A stretch of 64,000 nucleotides of DNA from Aphrocallistes beatrix (GCA_963281255.1 OY725504.1:2914001-2978000), one strand, 5' to 3'; positions 41,930 through 52,914 are shown, counted from the first letter of the stretch. A program made the numbers and translations. The notes: a model not told the origin generated them from the sequence alone.

Positions 41930-42990
41930 CAAGCACGCTTCGCTTGCTTGCGCTGCGCGGCTTGCGGACACTGTGTGTCCGCAGAGTCGCCCTGCGGGCG
42001 CCTGGAGTCACTCAATCAAACATATTTTGGATTTTTTTCCTTTAAATAAATATTGTAAACAAAGGTCGACGAATAATTTCTCATATGGATCCGAAAATAT
42101 AATATTCAAAATCTACAGCACTACAAACCCCATGTCAACCGTTGGAAGCTAGATTCTAGCCCATTTTTGTAATTTGTTTACTTTATGTATCTATTGTGAA
42201 CAAAAGTAAACAAATTGATGATCAAATCTACTCGAAAATATGATATTCGAAATCTACACCCCTGAAAACCCCATGTCAACCGTTTAAAGCAAGTTTCTGG
42301 CATATTTTTGAGATTTGTTTACTTTGTGTATCTAATGTAAACAAAAGTAAACAAATTGATCATCAAATTTACTCGAAAATATGATATTCGAAATCTACAC
42401 CCCTGAAACCCCCATGTCAACCGTTGAATGCAAGTTTCTAGCATATTTTTGAGATTTGTTTACTTTATGTATCTATTGTAAACAAAAGTAAACAAATAAT
42501 TTATCATATAGATCTGAAAATATGATATTCGAAATCTACACCCCTGAAAACCCCATGTCACCCGTTGGAAGCTAGTCTCTAGCATTATTTTCAAAATTCA
42601 TCAAATGGTGTGAAAATATGTATATAAAGGTGTGAAAATATGCAGCTAATCTTTTTTATAGCCATACACTATAATACATTTAAGATATCAAACATAAGTT
42701 GTGGCTTTGAAGTATTAATAACAATGACGATCTATTTATTGTAGTGTCGTACTTGTACAATGATTTCTATTGTAATAGTGTAGTCATTTATTATGTATAG
42801 AAAAGGTGCGAAAAATTGTTTTCCATTTTTTTTGCAGAGATGTGAAAATTTCGCTTAGATCTTAGAACTTAATAGTAGGCATATCATTTGACACCTACAT
42901 GCAAATTTTCACACCTCTACGACTTCCCAATTCTTCAATCAATTCGGACAAACACACACAAAAAAAATCCTAGCATTTTAATATATAAGA
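41930..42990 (-). mobile_element. Helitron-like element with tandem repeats
   Basis: On the minus strand it begins A|tcttatatattaaaatgcta (42990) and ends with the hairpin gcgcagcgcaagcaagcgaa and gcttg|T (41930). The hairpin matches the ends at 34127 and 51033. The start resembles the sequence at 60638. It lies inside the P-like element just upstream of its THAP exon. Noncoding, with a ~140-bp tandem array inside. Confidence 0.65.
42050..42600. repeat. ~140-bp tandem array within Helitron-like element
   Basis: About four copies (starts near 42050, 42170, 42310, 42450) of a unit with agtaaacaaattgatgatca, atgatattcgaaatctacac and ccccatgtcaaccgtt. A single related unit is at 61040-61160. Confidence 0.85.
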
Positions 42991-43088
42991 TTTACAAAAT
43001 TGATACCAATACCTTAGAACGTTCCATTTTCATTACCACTTTTATCTTCTACTTACTACTTTCAACTACAACTTATTTTGACTATTCA

Positions 43089-44220
43089 GATGTCCTGTCT
43101 TGTCCCAGGCTGCAGATCTAACTATTTGGGCGAAGATAAATCAACCTCAATTTTTAATTTCCCAAAGATGAGTGATTACGCGAACGATGGTTCAGAGCCA
43201 TTCCCAGACCAAGGAAGGATTATGAAGACAACAAACATATGAAGGTATTCAATTCGAATTATTTATTTATAGTTTTATACCGTGTATAGAATTCCAATTG
43301 TACCTATAGGTATGCATCAATTAACAATTGGCTAAATCTAAACGATTTTGAAAAGACTTATATATCCCAAGTTTGATGACTGTACAAAATATTTACTAAC
43401 ACAATCCGCAAATCCATCTTGCACTCAGTTAAGAATTTCTGTACCTAATGCCAATATTATTTGGAATGCCACACAACTGACGTCTAGTTATCCCCCAATA
43501 TGTTGTGCAGCATTTGACGACCTTAGAACCCTGTTCAAAGCTGAAAAATTATCTGTCATTAAGAGAGCCCCAAAGTTGACCTCGAAATCATGTTGGTCAT
43601 TTCAATTAGAGCGACAAAATGTAAACTTGACTGAAAATTTTTCATGAGTCTACAGCTGCAGGTCTTTCTAGTGATAATTATTAATCATACAAACATTGGT
43701 AAAACCCATCAAACCGTTGATTTTCCCAACTTGATAAATAATATCTGGAGCATTTTCAATGTTAATTGGGTAGGAAAAGACATTCGTTTCAATAATCCAT
43801 CTCTAGCTCCAATGCGCCACAACGACGAAAGATTATTGTTTTTGGAAATCATCGTTAAATTGCTTAATTGTTGGAGAGCTATTCCATCAACTAGGAGTAA
43901 GCTTACACCTCAACGAAATATTCAGTAAGGTAGATAATCATCCTATTATAAGTCGTCGATTTATGAGGGACCCTGCCGTAGAAAATTAGTTGAGATTACG
44001 CTACTTGAAATTGAGAGAAACTCCAGCGATATCTGGAGGGGCGGTGCGTGTGTGTATGACATCAAAATTGGATATTCTTAAGAAGTTATTCACAACAGTG
44101 GCAAATTGCATTTTATCTAAGAAAGTAAAAATTTTAATAACACTGTTATTGGTCGCGATAATACCAAACTTCAGAAATTTGCTTCCTATCTTCTTTCTTC
44201 TAGATATTCAGCTTAAATAG
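43089..44220 (+). pseudogene. THAP + P-element-type transposase, broken
   Basis: The ATG at 43090 opens MSCLVPGCRSNYLG ... STSIFNFPK; after a frame change LRERWFRAIPR follows, giving the C-x4-C and W/FPK landmarks of a THAP C2CH finger. A donor-like AAG|gtattc closes the exon (about 43243) and an acceptor ctatag opens the next (about 43309). Frames at 43348-43647 and 43644-43928 hold PPICCAAFDDLRTLFKAEKL, KRAPKLTSKSCWSFQLERQN, HQTVDFPNLINNIWSIFNVN and NDERLLFLEIIVKLLNCW, the order of the P-element/THAP9 RNase H-like region and C-terminal part. Frame changes near 43150, 43645 and 43930 inactivate it. A final frame (43990-44220) is not recognisable. Confidence 0.78.
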
Positions 44221-44515
44221 TGCCAAAGTTCACAACAGCTTTTACCAAAACTAGACGATGAGCGAAACACCAATTAGTTAAGAAACGCAGCTCTCACAGC
44301 TAGGCGAGGACAGAATCTTTCTATTTCAAGAAATACTCTATATCAATACATACTAAATTACTACATTCTACATCATTGTCATTGCTTGTTAATAACACAT
44401 AAAACAATATATATCATAATCGCATATGGCAGATTCCTTAATTAACTAACCAATCCCTGGTCCCAAAAATGTCAAGTGCGCCATTGCCTTAGTGTATAGA
44501 ATGCTATGAACTGTG

Positions 44516-44880
44516 TTAAAACTGGCCTTCAATTTTTCAGGCCTTCCCAATGACATACACGGCCGTGTATTAAGTAGGCCATGTGTGAACTTTGTGGATC
44601 CAAATTGGCCTTACAATCAGGTTTATTTTGCATAATGTGAAGCAAATTCGTTTATCATGAACCTATTTTTTCTGTTTGATTTCATTAATGTAACCGTAGA
44701 CAAATGACGATTCAGCAATCCTTAGTAGAGAACCAAAAAGCGACGTAATGTTTCTTTGATATCATCAGGCGACTGCGGACAGACAGTATCTGTAAGCTGT
44801 GCAGCGCAAGTGTGCAAAGTCACCTAATGCTAACTAATTTGCTTCGAGCATTTATTGAGTTTTGTGTCTTTTAGTGCGAT
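44516..44880. repeat. Unassigned, includes decayed hairpin copy
   Basis: Contains gcgactgcggacagacagta and ctgtgcagcgcaagtgtgca (44768-44815), a decayed relative of the Helitron-like 3' region. No gene seen. Confidence 0.4.
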
Positions 44881-44881
44881 T

Positions 44882-45180
44882 TTATTGATTGAGACCCACT
44901 GTCTGGATTGCCACCTTTGAATCCTCAGTCCCAGAATAACGAATCAGGACATCTAGAGCCACAATAGTTTCGTCCACATGGGAGCATTCTTCGAGCGCAG
45001 TTTGAAAGAGAGCCTTATCTGAAACATAAAGTACGACTCAATGTCTGCCTCAGTAACTGGAACGATTCTCCTTGCCCAAAGATATATCTCCTAAATTTTA
45101 AGATCGCGTGGAACAGTTGATGCCTCCTGGTCCATCTTCTCGGATGTAGCCTTGCACTCGCGGTAGACCTCACCTCCCTA
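44882..45180 (-). pseudogene. Unrecognised coding remnant
   Basis: Minus-strand frames read EVYRECKATSEKMDQEASTV, a stop, LWARRIVPVTEADIESYFMF, then in a shifted frame DKALFQTALEECSHVDETIV and ALDVLIRYSGTEDSKVAIQT, ending at TAA near 44882. The amphipathic, acidic-basic composition looks protein-coding. The family is unknown and the frame is broken at least twice. Confidence 0.3.
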
Positions 45181-45516
45181 GCTGCTTCAGACGCACTAGT
45201 CTCGCTACCATCGAAAACGAGAAACGAGATTTTTTATCAATACTACGTATTAAAATTCTTTGTAAATATTGTAAGTATGGCTTTGTTGCTCTACTGACTC
45301 CAAGAATGGTTACAAATTGATATATGGGTAGCTACGAATGGAATTGTTCTGGGGGGTTTGCCCCCAGAACCTCTTTACAGTTACTCGTTTAACTCGCTCT
45401 GCGTCCCCCCAAGTTTCACCTCATAGCGGTGAAAGTCAATGGTTCGAAGATATACAAAATAATTAATTTTCAAACAATTTTTGGTAAAAGAGAAAATATA
45501 CAGGAATTGTGCATTA
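45181..45516. other. Unassigned stretch
   Basis: A short GC-rich tract ggggggtttgcccccagaac near 45354 resembles ends of low-copy MITEs. No gene. Confidence 0.35.
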
Positions 45517-45673
45517 CAGGGTGGCTCATAAGTTCTGTGACATTTTTTCGTACCCATTAATTTTAATTTGGATAATAAAACAGTTAATCAAATTTATTTT
45601 ATCACTAGATATTCAACATCAGTTTTTCATTAGTAATTTTCATATAAAATTCCATTTTAGTATTGTGTAGCTA

Positions 45674-46699
45674 ATGGAGCGTGATCGATGTGCTGTAGTT
45701 GGATTATTTCAAGCGGGGTATAAACCGAAGGAAATTTCCAAAATGCTCAAAATGCCCAGGGGAAGAAGAATGTTTGTTGTTAGGGCCATTAAGAGTTATC
45801 TGGAGACTGGAAATGTTGAGGATAGGGCCAGGAGTGGACGTCCGTGTACTGTTGTGACCCCAAAGGTTCGCAAGACGGTGCGGGAACAAATTCGAAGAAA
45901 TCCCCGGCGATCTATGCGTAAAATGGCATCAGTCATTAAAATATCTCGCCGATCTGTTCAGAGAATCGTTAGGGACCATTTAGGAATGAAATCATTCAAA
46001 AGGAAGAAGGTGCACTTCCTTACTGACAAGATCAAGGGAAAGAGACTGGTTAAGAGCAAGGGTCTGTTAAAGCGGCACGCTATTCATGGAATGAACAACA
46101 TTCTTTTTTCAGACGAGAAATTATTCACGATAGAAGCTAGTAATGCTCAAAATGACAGAATAATATCATCTAGTGCTTATTCAATCCCAGAAGAGTTGCA
46201 TTACGTTGCGCGAGTTCAGAAACCACTCTCTGTCATGGTTTGGGCTGGGGTTTCGGGCATTGGTCGGACATCCCTGGTTTTTGTTCTGCCAGGAGCTAAA
46301 ATCAATTCAATCTCGTATCGCGAGCTTATATTAGAGCCTGTACTGAAAGATCTAAGCCAGTCCATGTTCTCTGGGGAGTCTTTTTTATTTCAACAGGATG
46401 GTGCACCTGCCCACACCTCGAAACTCACCCAGGCATGGTTAAAGGAGAATATCCCCGATTTTATTACCAAGGAGGAATGGCCCCCCTACAGCCCCGATTT
46501 GAATCCAATGGATTACTCGATCTGGTCTATTTTGGAGACAAAGGCTTGTGCTAAAACCCACACCAATATAGAATCTCTTAAGGCGTCGTTGAGGAGAGAA
46601 TGGGATAAAATACCTCAGGAAACACTGCGTGCTGCAGTAGAGGCCTTACCTCGTAGATTAAATGCTGTAATTCAGAAGAAAGGAAGGTATATAGAATAG
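45674..46699 (+). CDS. maT-like (DD37D) transposase, intact
   Basis: 341 aa. Residues 1-120 form two helix-turn-helix DNA-binding units (GYKPKEISKMLKMPRG and RRNPRRSMRKMASVIKISRR) joined by the AT-hook-like SGRP at 54-57, which bind the inverted repeats. The catalytic RNase H-like domain has Asp147 in LFSDEKLF, Asp242 in FQQDGAPAH and Asp280 in SPDLNPMDY. There are 37 residues between the last two, so DD37D, the maT signature. VMVWAGVSG (188-196) is the usual core strand. The length is normal, there is no internal stop, and the ATG follows the 5' repeat by ~155 bp. It could still encode active enzyme, acting in the nucleus on TA sites. The palindromic insertion lies 57 bp past the stop and spares the gene. 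Confidence 0.93.
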   Translation: MERDRCAVVGLFQAGYKPKEISKMLKMPRGRRMFVVRAIKSYLETGNVEDRARSGRPCTVVTPKVRKTVREQIRRNPRRSMRKMASVIKISRRSVQRIVRDHLGMKSFKRKKVHFLTDKIKGKRLVKSKGLLKRHAIHGMNNILFSDEKLFTIEASNAQNDRIISSSAYSIPEELHYVARVQKPLSVMVWAGVSGIGRTSLVFVLPGAKINSISYRELILEPVLKDLSQSMFSGESFLFQQDGAPAHTSKLTQAWLKENIPDFITKEEWPPYSPDLNPMDYSIWSILETKACAKTHTNIESLKASLRREWDKIPQETLRAAVEALPRRLNAVIQKKGRYIE

Positions 46700-46756
46700 T
46701 GATTATTTCTAGCATATTATTAGCAAAACATGTAAGTCTAGTGCAAATAAACCAGT

Positions 46757-47823
46757 CATAGCCTACTCTAATAATGTCTCACAGTAAAATAACCAAGGAT
46801 GCGGTAATAGCCGAATGGATTAATACACGATTAGCCTAAAATCGTTAATCATGTAGGATAGGCATTAAGAATGTATTACCAGTATATATAAACATGGTAT
46901 CAAAGTACGTATATCCGTTGTCAAAATTTCGATTAGTCATCATATCATTGCGCAACAGGTCATTTTATGGAGGATTTTGGCAATTTTCTTAGCTGTTTTA
47001 AGCCTACTTCTGAATGTTATTAAGGTAGAGTTTTTGTGTAGAAATAAGATTAGTACGAGTTGATTTGAAAAATTTAGAATTTTTCAATGGAATGTTGTTA
47101 CATTCCTACGTTGCTATGGTAAAGCATTTTGATCAGTTTGAGCCATATCCTGCAAACTGTAAGAATTAGATCTTCAAATTTGATCGTATTTGATAGGCAA
47201 TTGGCTACTTCCTATTAGGTAATAATAAAAATTTTACTTCTAAATTCACAGACTACAGAGTTATGCTACACTTTAGTGTTTTGGTCACATTCTTAATATC
47301 AACCCATAACTCAAAACTCGTTGAATTTAGAAGTTCAAGTTGTATTATCACCTAATAGGAAGTAGTCCATTGCCTATCAAACACAATCAAATTTGGAGCT
47401 CTAGTCATTACAATTTGCACGAAATGCTCCAAACTGACCAAAATGCTTTGCCATAGCAACGCAGGAATGTAACAACATTCCATTGAAAATTTCTAAATTA
47501 TTCAAATTACCTTGTACTAATCTTGGTTCTACACAAAAATCACATCTTAATACCATTTAGAAATAGGGTTAGAACAGCTTCGAAAATCGTTAAAATTGTC
47601 CTTAGAATGACCTGTTGCACAATGATATGATGACTAATCGAAATTTTTCCAATGGATATACGTACTTTGATACCATGTTTATATATGCTGGTAATACATT
47701 CTTAATGGCTATTCTACATGGTTAACGATTTTAGGCTAATCGTGTATTAATCCATTCGGCTACTACTTCATCCCTAGTCCATGATTTTCAGTCTACTGTG
47801 AGGCATTATTAGAGTAGGCTATG
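46757..47823. mobile_element. Palindromic P-like MITE, subfamily 2
   Basis: A 1067-bp near-palindrome with termini catagcctactctaataatg, flanked by aaccagt / gaccagt (6 of 7). A subfamily distinct from copies at 26467 and 54566 (different subterminal words), shared with the relic at 17570-18418. Nested in the maT element. Confidence 0.88.
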
Positions 47824-47890
47824 GACCAGTGTATTTTAAATATATAAATGGGTTAATATAAATGTTACAGAACTTATGAGCCACCCTGTA

Positions 47891-49240
47891 CTAGGACTTC
47901 ATAGAAGTTCGAGAAAAGATTTGTATCTGAATTTTGGTAGCACCAGACACAACAATTATTTTCCCATCTGCTGTTAGAGCAATTCCTTTGGGAGAATCTA
48001 TCGCTTTGTATTCATATACAGTCGACTCTCGTTAATACGAACACGGATAAGGAGTACAATCGGATAAGAAGTACAAGTTTTGATTCCCCAACCTAATCTA
48101 TGGCAAAATATATACAAACGAACTCCGGTTAACACGAACACGGATAAGACGAAATATCGGATAATAAGTACGATTTATGGGTCCCCTTCAGTGCGTTTTC
48201 AATACTAAATACATCGGTTAATACGAACACGGATAATACGAACAGGTGTGTGCCTACGAGCACTTTGAATATGGTACGTAGTATGTACGTAGATAGATAC
48301 TGGACAGATATTTCTCAATGAAAATACAGTCGAATCTCGTTAATACAACATGGATAATGAGTTCTCTATGAGTTCTCTCTCTCACAAATGTGGCTATGTA
48401 CGTACTTCGGTTAATACGTACTCCGGATAAGGAGTACAAATCTCCACGGTCCCTTGGTGTACGTGTTAACGAGAGTCGACTGTACTTTCCATAGTGCGTC
48501 AAGAAATTTTCCATTTTTTGAATATATCTTTATATCTTCATGTCTATCATTAGTTACGATCATATTATTGTCAGCATCTATGCAAAAGAACAGAGGATCA
48601 TTAATCTGAAGCTTAAGGACATAGTGCGCAATGTCTCTCCTGTATAAGAGAAAACAAGAACGCGAGACTTAGCACAGAGTACATACACTTCATCTGTTGT
48701 TAGTTTAATGTCACGAGGCCGTTTCATGGAAGAAGGTTTGATACATCGTTGGTAGTGTAAGTTGCTATCCAAGATAACAACACGATGGTTTGTGCAATCA
48801 GCCACGAAGAGATTTCCATTGGTTGACACAGCTAATTGTCTTGGTGAGCTGAAAAATCCTACACCAGGTCCTAAACCTCCTACCTTACCAACAAGTTTGA
48901 AGTCTGGTCCTATCTTGAAATGGAGTAAGAGGTGCAAAAACTTGTCCGTAACATAGAGGTTATCGTTGTGGATAGCTATACCCCATGGACCATTCAGGTA
49001 TTTATGGAAGAACGCATCTATAAATTCTCCCTTCTCTGAATAGATTGACACGCGCCCGTGAGACCTAATTTCTGCGACATATATACAATTGGTGTTAGGG
49101 TCGATGGCTACTCCTCTAGGCAAAGAGTACCCTCCTTGACTATTGTTCCCTTCTAGAATTCATCACGTGATCGTAAAAATGTTCCATTTCTGATTCTGGG
49201 AAATGTATAAGTTGAGATGATACAGGAAATCGAGCAGCCA
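47891..49240 (-). pseudogene. NHL-repeat gene, decayed by frameshifts and a MITE
   Basis: The minus-strand start at about 49240 reads MAARFPVSSQLIHFPESEME. A frame change near 49145 follows, then LEGNNSQGGYSLPRGVAID starts the propeller. Blades follow: GPWGIAIHNDNLYVTDKF, FSSPRQLAVSTNGNLFVADC, MKRPRDIKLTTDEVYVLCAK. Near 48625 the frame shifts to NDPLFFCIDADNNMIVTNDR. At 48482-48019 a pogo-like MITE interrupts. Then SPKGIALTADGKIIVVSG and QIQIF finish the last blade, with a stop at about 47893. Like the copy at 1965 it lacks the coiled coil. It is the best preserved of the broken copies. Confidence 0.82.
48019..48482. mobile_element. pogo/Tigger-like MITE in NHL gene
   Basis: Ends cagtcgactctcgttaatac and gttaacgagagtcgactg are flanked by TA (48017-48018, 48483-48484). 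The word acacggataa recurs with variants, and a second internal start (cagtcgaatctcgttaatac, 48327) suggests a nested or duplicated unit. Confidence 0.85.
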
Positions 49241-49529
49241 TATTTGAGGATGAATTTTAAAAGCTAAATAAAGGCAAGAAAATATGTTTGCTATAAAGTA
49301 CTCGAGATTGAAATTCTGATCATCTATTGTTAAGAATTAGGTATGCATAATGGTAATACTATTATTGTGTTGTGTCTACTTTCTTGACGGATTGTATTAC
49401 ACTATCTTGTAAACCGGCTAGATGATGTGATGCAAGCTGGAAGGTCCGGCATAACATTACTTTGGTCATTTCATTAGTAATGATCCGCTATTTCAAAAGT
49501 TGAAATTGAATATTTTCGATTTGTTTATC

Positions 49530-50106
49530 CATAGCATTCTATAAAGGCAGGGCTTCCCAAAAGGCGGCTTGCGGGCCATTTGTGGCGCATAGACTATTTA
49601 TTGAAAGTTTTAGTTACGCGTAATCAGTAGCGGTTCTACAGGGGGCTAAGAGGAGCCATGCCCCCCACAAATATAGTTCTAAGGTTGCTTTCTACTTTTA
49701 ATCTTATAATAAGATAAATTAGATCAAAGTTATTGCTCGATAGATGGTTAGAATGCTGTAGATCGATATTTTAGCATCTAAGGTTTGAAATGTTCTGGGG
49801 GGCAAGCCCCCTAAATTAAAATCAGAACATTGACTGTTATTATGACTGCACAAAGCATTCAAGACAATTGGTTAAATTAGTCGTAATTATAGCTTGTTGC
49901 GAAATATAATGATGATTACACACATTTTAATTACTGATTCAAGCATTTATATATACGTATTGTTTATATATGTCTGTAATAAATTTCAATGATCTTGCAC
50001 AGGAGAAGAAATTTTGTGAGTGATGTGAATAAGTCTGAAGATATTAACCAATCTCTGGTCCAAAAAATATAGGGAGTACAATTGCATTTGTGTATAGAAT
50101 GCAACG
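49530..50106. mobile_element. P-like MITE, 7-bp TSD
   Basis: Starts catagcattctata and ends with the decayed complement tatagaatgcaacg. Flanked by perfect 7-bp gtttatc (49523-49529, 50107-50113). The right subterminal ccaatctctggtccaaaaa matches the P-like elements. A GC-rich inverted pair (cagggggctaagagg.. / ggggggcaagccccctaa, 49637-49815) may be a nested hAT MITE. Confidence 0.78.
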
Positions 50107-50109
50107 GTT

Positions 50110-50670
50110 TATCATATTCCTTAAGGATCAGCATTCCATTTGTATATTGGGTTGTTGTGATAGGATAATTATTGTGATTGCTACATTCGATTTATGGATA
50201 TAGGTTTAGGTTTAAGTTACGGTCGAAAATGGCTTTAAAATGAATTTGGTGATATATTTTTAGAATTCGTGGAATAAGATCATTACTTAAATTATTAAGA
50301 ACTTGTATGTGATGAAGTAAACGGGTGGTGTTTAGTAGAATAACCTGTGCTAAAAAGTAATTATGCCACTTCTAGTGGATTTCTTCCCAATTTTCGCCTC
50401 TTAAAAAGTGGTGGGGCAAAATGTCCTGTATACTATTTCAAAAGCAATTTATTCCCCAAACCTAAAGTCATATGACTTCGAATAAATCAATATTTATGGT
50501 TTTTATACGTAGAATTTAATGATGGAATCAATTTTAATCCAAATTTGCTCATAAATGAAATACAACTTTAGGGACCCAAATCACGTTCGAAGGCAGTATC
50601 CTAAACTAATGAAAAAAATCGGATGTAGGAAGCACAATAATTGTCCTATCACAGAGTTCATCCTCGCTAT
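50110..50670. repeat. Decayed copy of palindromic mariner-type MITE
   Basis: Shares the blocks tatattgggttgttgtgata, aggataattattgtgattgc (left) and aagcacaataattgtcctat (right) with 5096-5853 in the same arrangement, but termini are lost. Confidence 0.6.
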
Positions 50671-50965
50671 TCCAAACAGTTCTCTGTACCAATGATTGAA
50701 AGAATCGCTTAGATTAGCGTGAATAAATTTGTAATGTAGACTAAACACTGAATTTATATATGATGATGTTATAGCTGTGATAACTGATGGTGCATCAGTA
50801 ATGACTAAGATGGGAACTTTTTTTAAATTGATTCACCGACTATGCCCTGCCCATTCTATGCATCTTGCAGTTTGTGATGATCCTGAATTACATAGAATTA
50901 ATCGGAAATCCTGTTGAATCTCTCGGGTAATTTTGAATTAAATAAAGAATTTTACGATGTTACTA

Positions 50966-51524
50966 TACCGTAAACTGGGGCGACTTTGGCCCTAAGAGGT
51001 GACTTTGTCCCACAATAGCAATTTTAATAAAACAAGCGCGCTTCGCTTGCTTGCGCTGCGCGGCTGGCGGACACTTTGTGTCCGCCGGAGGCTCCCTTCG
51101 GTCGCCTGGGGTCACATTGGTTAATTATAAGGGAGATAGCATCTCTAAATATGTCTGTCCTACTGTTATAATCGATATCACTCGAAAAATCACCAAATTT
51201 GTCAATTCTAAAATTTTTGATGCGTAATGATGACGTCATAACAAAGTGATGAGTCATCATTTTTTGATGAAAGTCGCATCATGTGTGAGGTATGTTAGTA
51301 TACATATTCTATTAAAATTTCAGCCTTCTATCTCCTATAATAGCTGAGTTATGCCCGAATAACTGTGTTGCTTAACTTTTAAAAATGTGACAATGACGTC
51401 ATAATTCCATGATGAGTCGACATTTTCGTCTGAGCTCAGAACTTACTGGAGCCATAACCAAAAGACTCCCACATGCCAAAAATCAGCTTTCTGTGCCTGG
51501 CAGTTTCTTCAATCAATTCGTTAC

Positions 51525-51563
<39 letters not shown>

Positions 51564-51764
51564 AACAATAATCGAGTTTTAATAGTAAGGATATACTCCA
51601 ACTTAGAAATACTACAGTTTAAATACCTTTGGATATATTGAGAGTTTCATTCAACATATTAGCAGTGTGATTACATTGATTCATAAGTTTGAGCATATTT
51701 TATTAAAATTGCTATTGTGGGACAAAGTCACCTCTTAGGGCCAAAGTCGCCCCAGGTTACGGTA
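50966..51764. mobile_element. MITE with ccgtaaactggggcgac ends
   Basis: Ends taccgtaaactggggcgact and agtcgccccaggttacggta are inverted repeats of about 60 bp, flanked by cta (50963-50965, 51765-51767); a TA duplication is the alternative reading. It contains the Helitron-like element 51033-51591. Confidence 0.75.
51033..51591 (-). mobile_element. Helitron-like element, 559 bp
   Basis: Minus-strand copy of 33585-34127: starts A|tccttactattaaaactcg (51591), ends gcgaagcgcgcttg|T (51033). It contains an (AT)n run at 51527-51558. Inserted into the MITE above without target duplication. Confidence 0.75.
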
Positions 51765-51889
51765 CTAGATTATAATGAAATTTGTGACTCGTATGATACA
51801 TATATGGTAATATATATTCTGAAAAATCACATCAATCTCGTTATAATTAAAGTTAGAAGAAATTGCGAAACTGTTCAGAAAATTACCAC

Positions 51890-52400
51890 TTTCAAAGTGT
51901 GAAAATCAGAATCTACATATTAAAATATCCTTTATTAGCCGTTGAGAACTCGCCTTTAGCTCAAAATAAATTTTTAAAAAAAGGTGTGAAAATATGTATA
52001 TATCAATATGTTAATAACTCATAAATTATTCATGGTATTAATTTCAAAGCGCGAAAATCAGATCCTACATATTAAAATATCCTATATTAGCCGTTGAGAA
52101 CTCGGTTTTAGCTCAAAATAAGATTTTTTTCAAAAGGTGTGAAAATATGTATACATACATATGTTAGAAACTGATAAAATATTTAGATTACCACTTTCAA
52201 AGTGTGAAAATCGGAATCTACATATTAAAATATCCTATATTAGCTGTTGAGAACTCAGTTTTGCTCAAAATAAGTTTTTTTTCAAAAGGTGTGAAAATAT
52301 GTATATATCAATATGTTAATAACTCATAAATTATTCATGGTATTAATTTCAAAGCGCGAAAATCAGATCCTACATGGTGAATTACCCTACATTAGTCGTT
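51890..52400. repeat. 152-bp tandem array
   Basis: Three full units and a partial one, starting at 51890, 52042, 52195 and 52347. Each has tattaaaatatcctatatta, gccgttgagaactc and ggtgtgaaaatatgtatat. The last word also occurs in the Helitron-like element near 42600 and at 60980, suggesting a Helitron origin. Units 1 and 3 are more alike than either is to 2, a hint of a two-unit higher-order pattern. Confidence 0.85.
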
Positions 52401-52524
52401 TGTATTTGACTAGCCACAAAATATTATATAAAAAAATTGTTAAATTTGGCATATTTTTAATAGATTCTACACTTAAAGAGTAGGATACTTTATATTAGAT
52501 ATCAAATTTGGGGGTGCCTTCATT

Positions 52525-52745
52525 AGTTAGAATTTTAAGGTTTTCACAAGTTAGAATTTTATCCACTGTCACAAGTTAGAATTGTTTTTTGAGTCGATTG
52601 TCACAAGTTAGAATCATTTTCACTCGATTGTCACAAGTTAGAATCGTTTTTAACTCGATTGTCACAAGTTAGAATCGTTTTTAACTCGATTGTCACAAGT
52701 TAGAATCGTTTTTAACTTGATTGTCACCAGTTAGAATCATCTTGT
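52525..52745. repeat. Left tandem-repeat end
   Basis: Spaced copies of cacaagttagaat at roughly 31-bp intervals, the inner ones nearly identical. Likely multiple transposase-binding sites. Confidence 0.85.
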
Positions 52746-52914
52746 TGTTGACTGTTTGTTCGAATACTATAATTGTGGAATCCTTTCAATATAATACGGT
52801 CATTGTTAATTCTGATGCGTCATACATAAACTGAACATACGTATGTATATGTATGCTTAGTGTATGGATTTTTATATAAATTCAATACTCCTTGTCGTTT
52901 GCAATAATAACAAA

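Larger units (their letters stand above)
35696..44508 (+). mobile_element. P-like transposon 1, 7-bp TSD
   Basis: Inverted ends of about 70 bp begin catagcattctatacactaa and run to ggattggttagttaatta, with few mismatches. A perfect 7-bp duplication aactgtg flanks them (35689-35695, 44509-44515). The 3' part holds a THAP exon and P-type transposase frames (43089-44220). The 8.8-kb length comes from later insertions: the 36012-41776 inverted-repeat structure and the Helitron-like element at 41930-42990. A 7-bp duplication is known for the 1360/Hoppel lineage of the P superfamily. Confidence 0.82.
45517..47888 (+). mobile_element. maT-type mariner, intact gene, with nested palindrome
   Basis: Ends cagggtggctcataagttct and agaacttatgagccaccctg form ~30-bp inverted repeats, flanked by TA (45515-45516, 47889-47890). 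Subtracting the 1067-bp palindromic MITE and its 7-bp duplication leaves 1298 bp, the normal Tc1/mariner size. The transposase is uninterrupted. It sits directly beyond the stop codon of the NHL pseudogene at 47891. Confidence 0.93.
50757..51880 (+). pseudogene. hAT (ZBED-like) transposase fragment, interrupted
   Basis: The plus strand reads VIAVITDGASVMTKMGTFFK and RLCPAHSMHLAVCDD, the hAT core segment with the DGASVM and C-x2-H motif. After the MITE at 50966-51764 it continues as LDYNEICDSYDTYMVIYILK and LVIIKVRRNCETVQK, matching the 'KVRKIVK' helix that follows in such proteins. Everything else is missing. Confidence 0.65.

Noticed and set aside
45704..45889. Minus-strand frame within the maT gene
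   Set aside because: Antisense shadow of an intact transposase.
52525..52745. Regularly spaced repeats resembling a CRISPR array
   Set aside because: Units are contiguous tandem copies without unique spacers, mirrored in inverted orientation on the other side of a eukaryotic-type gene.
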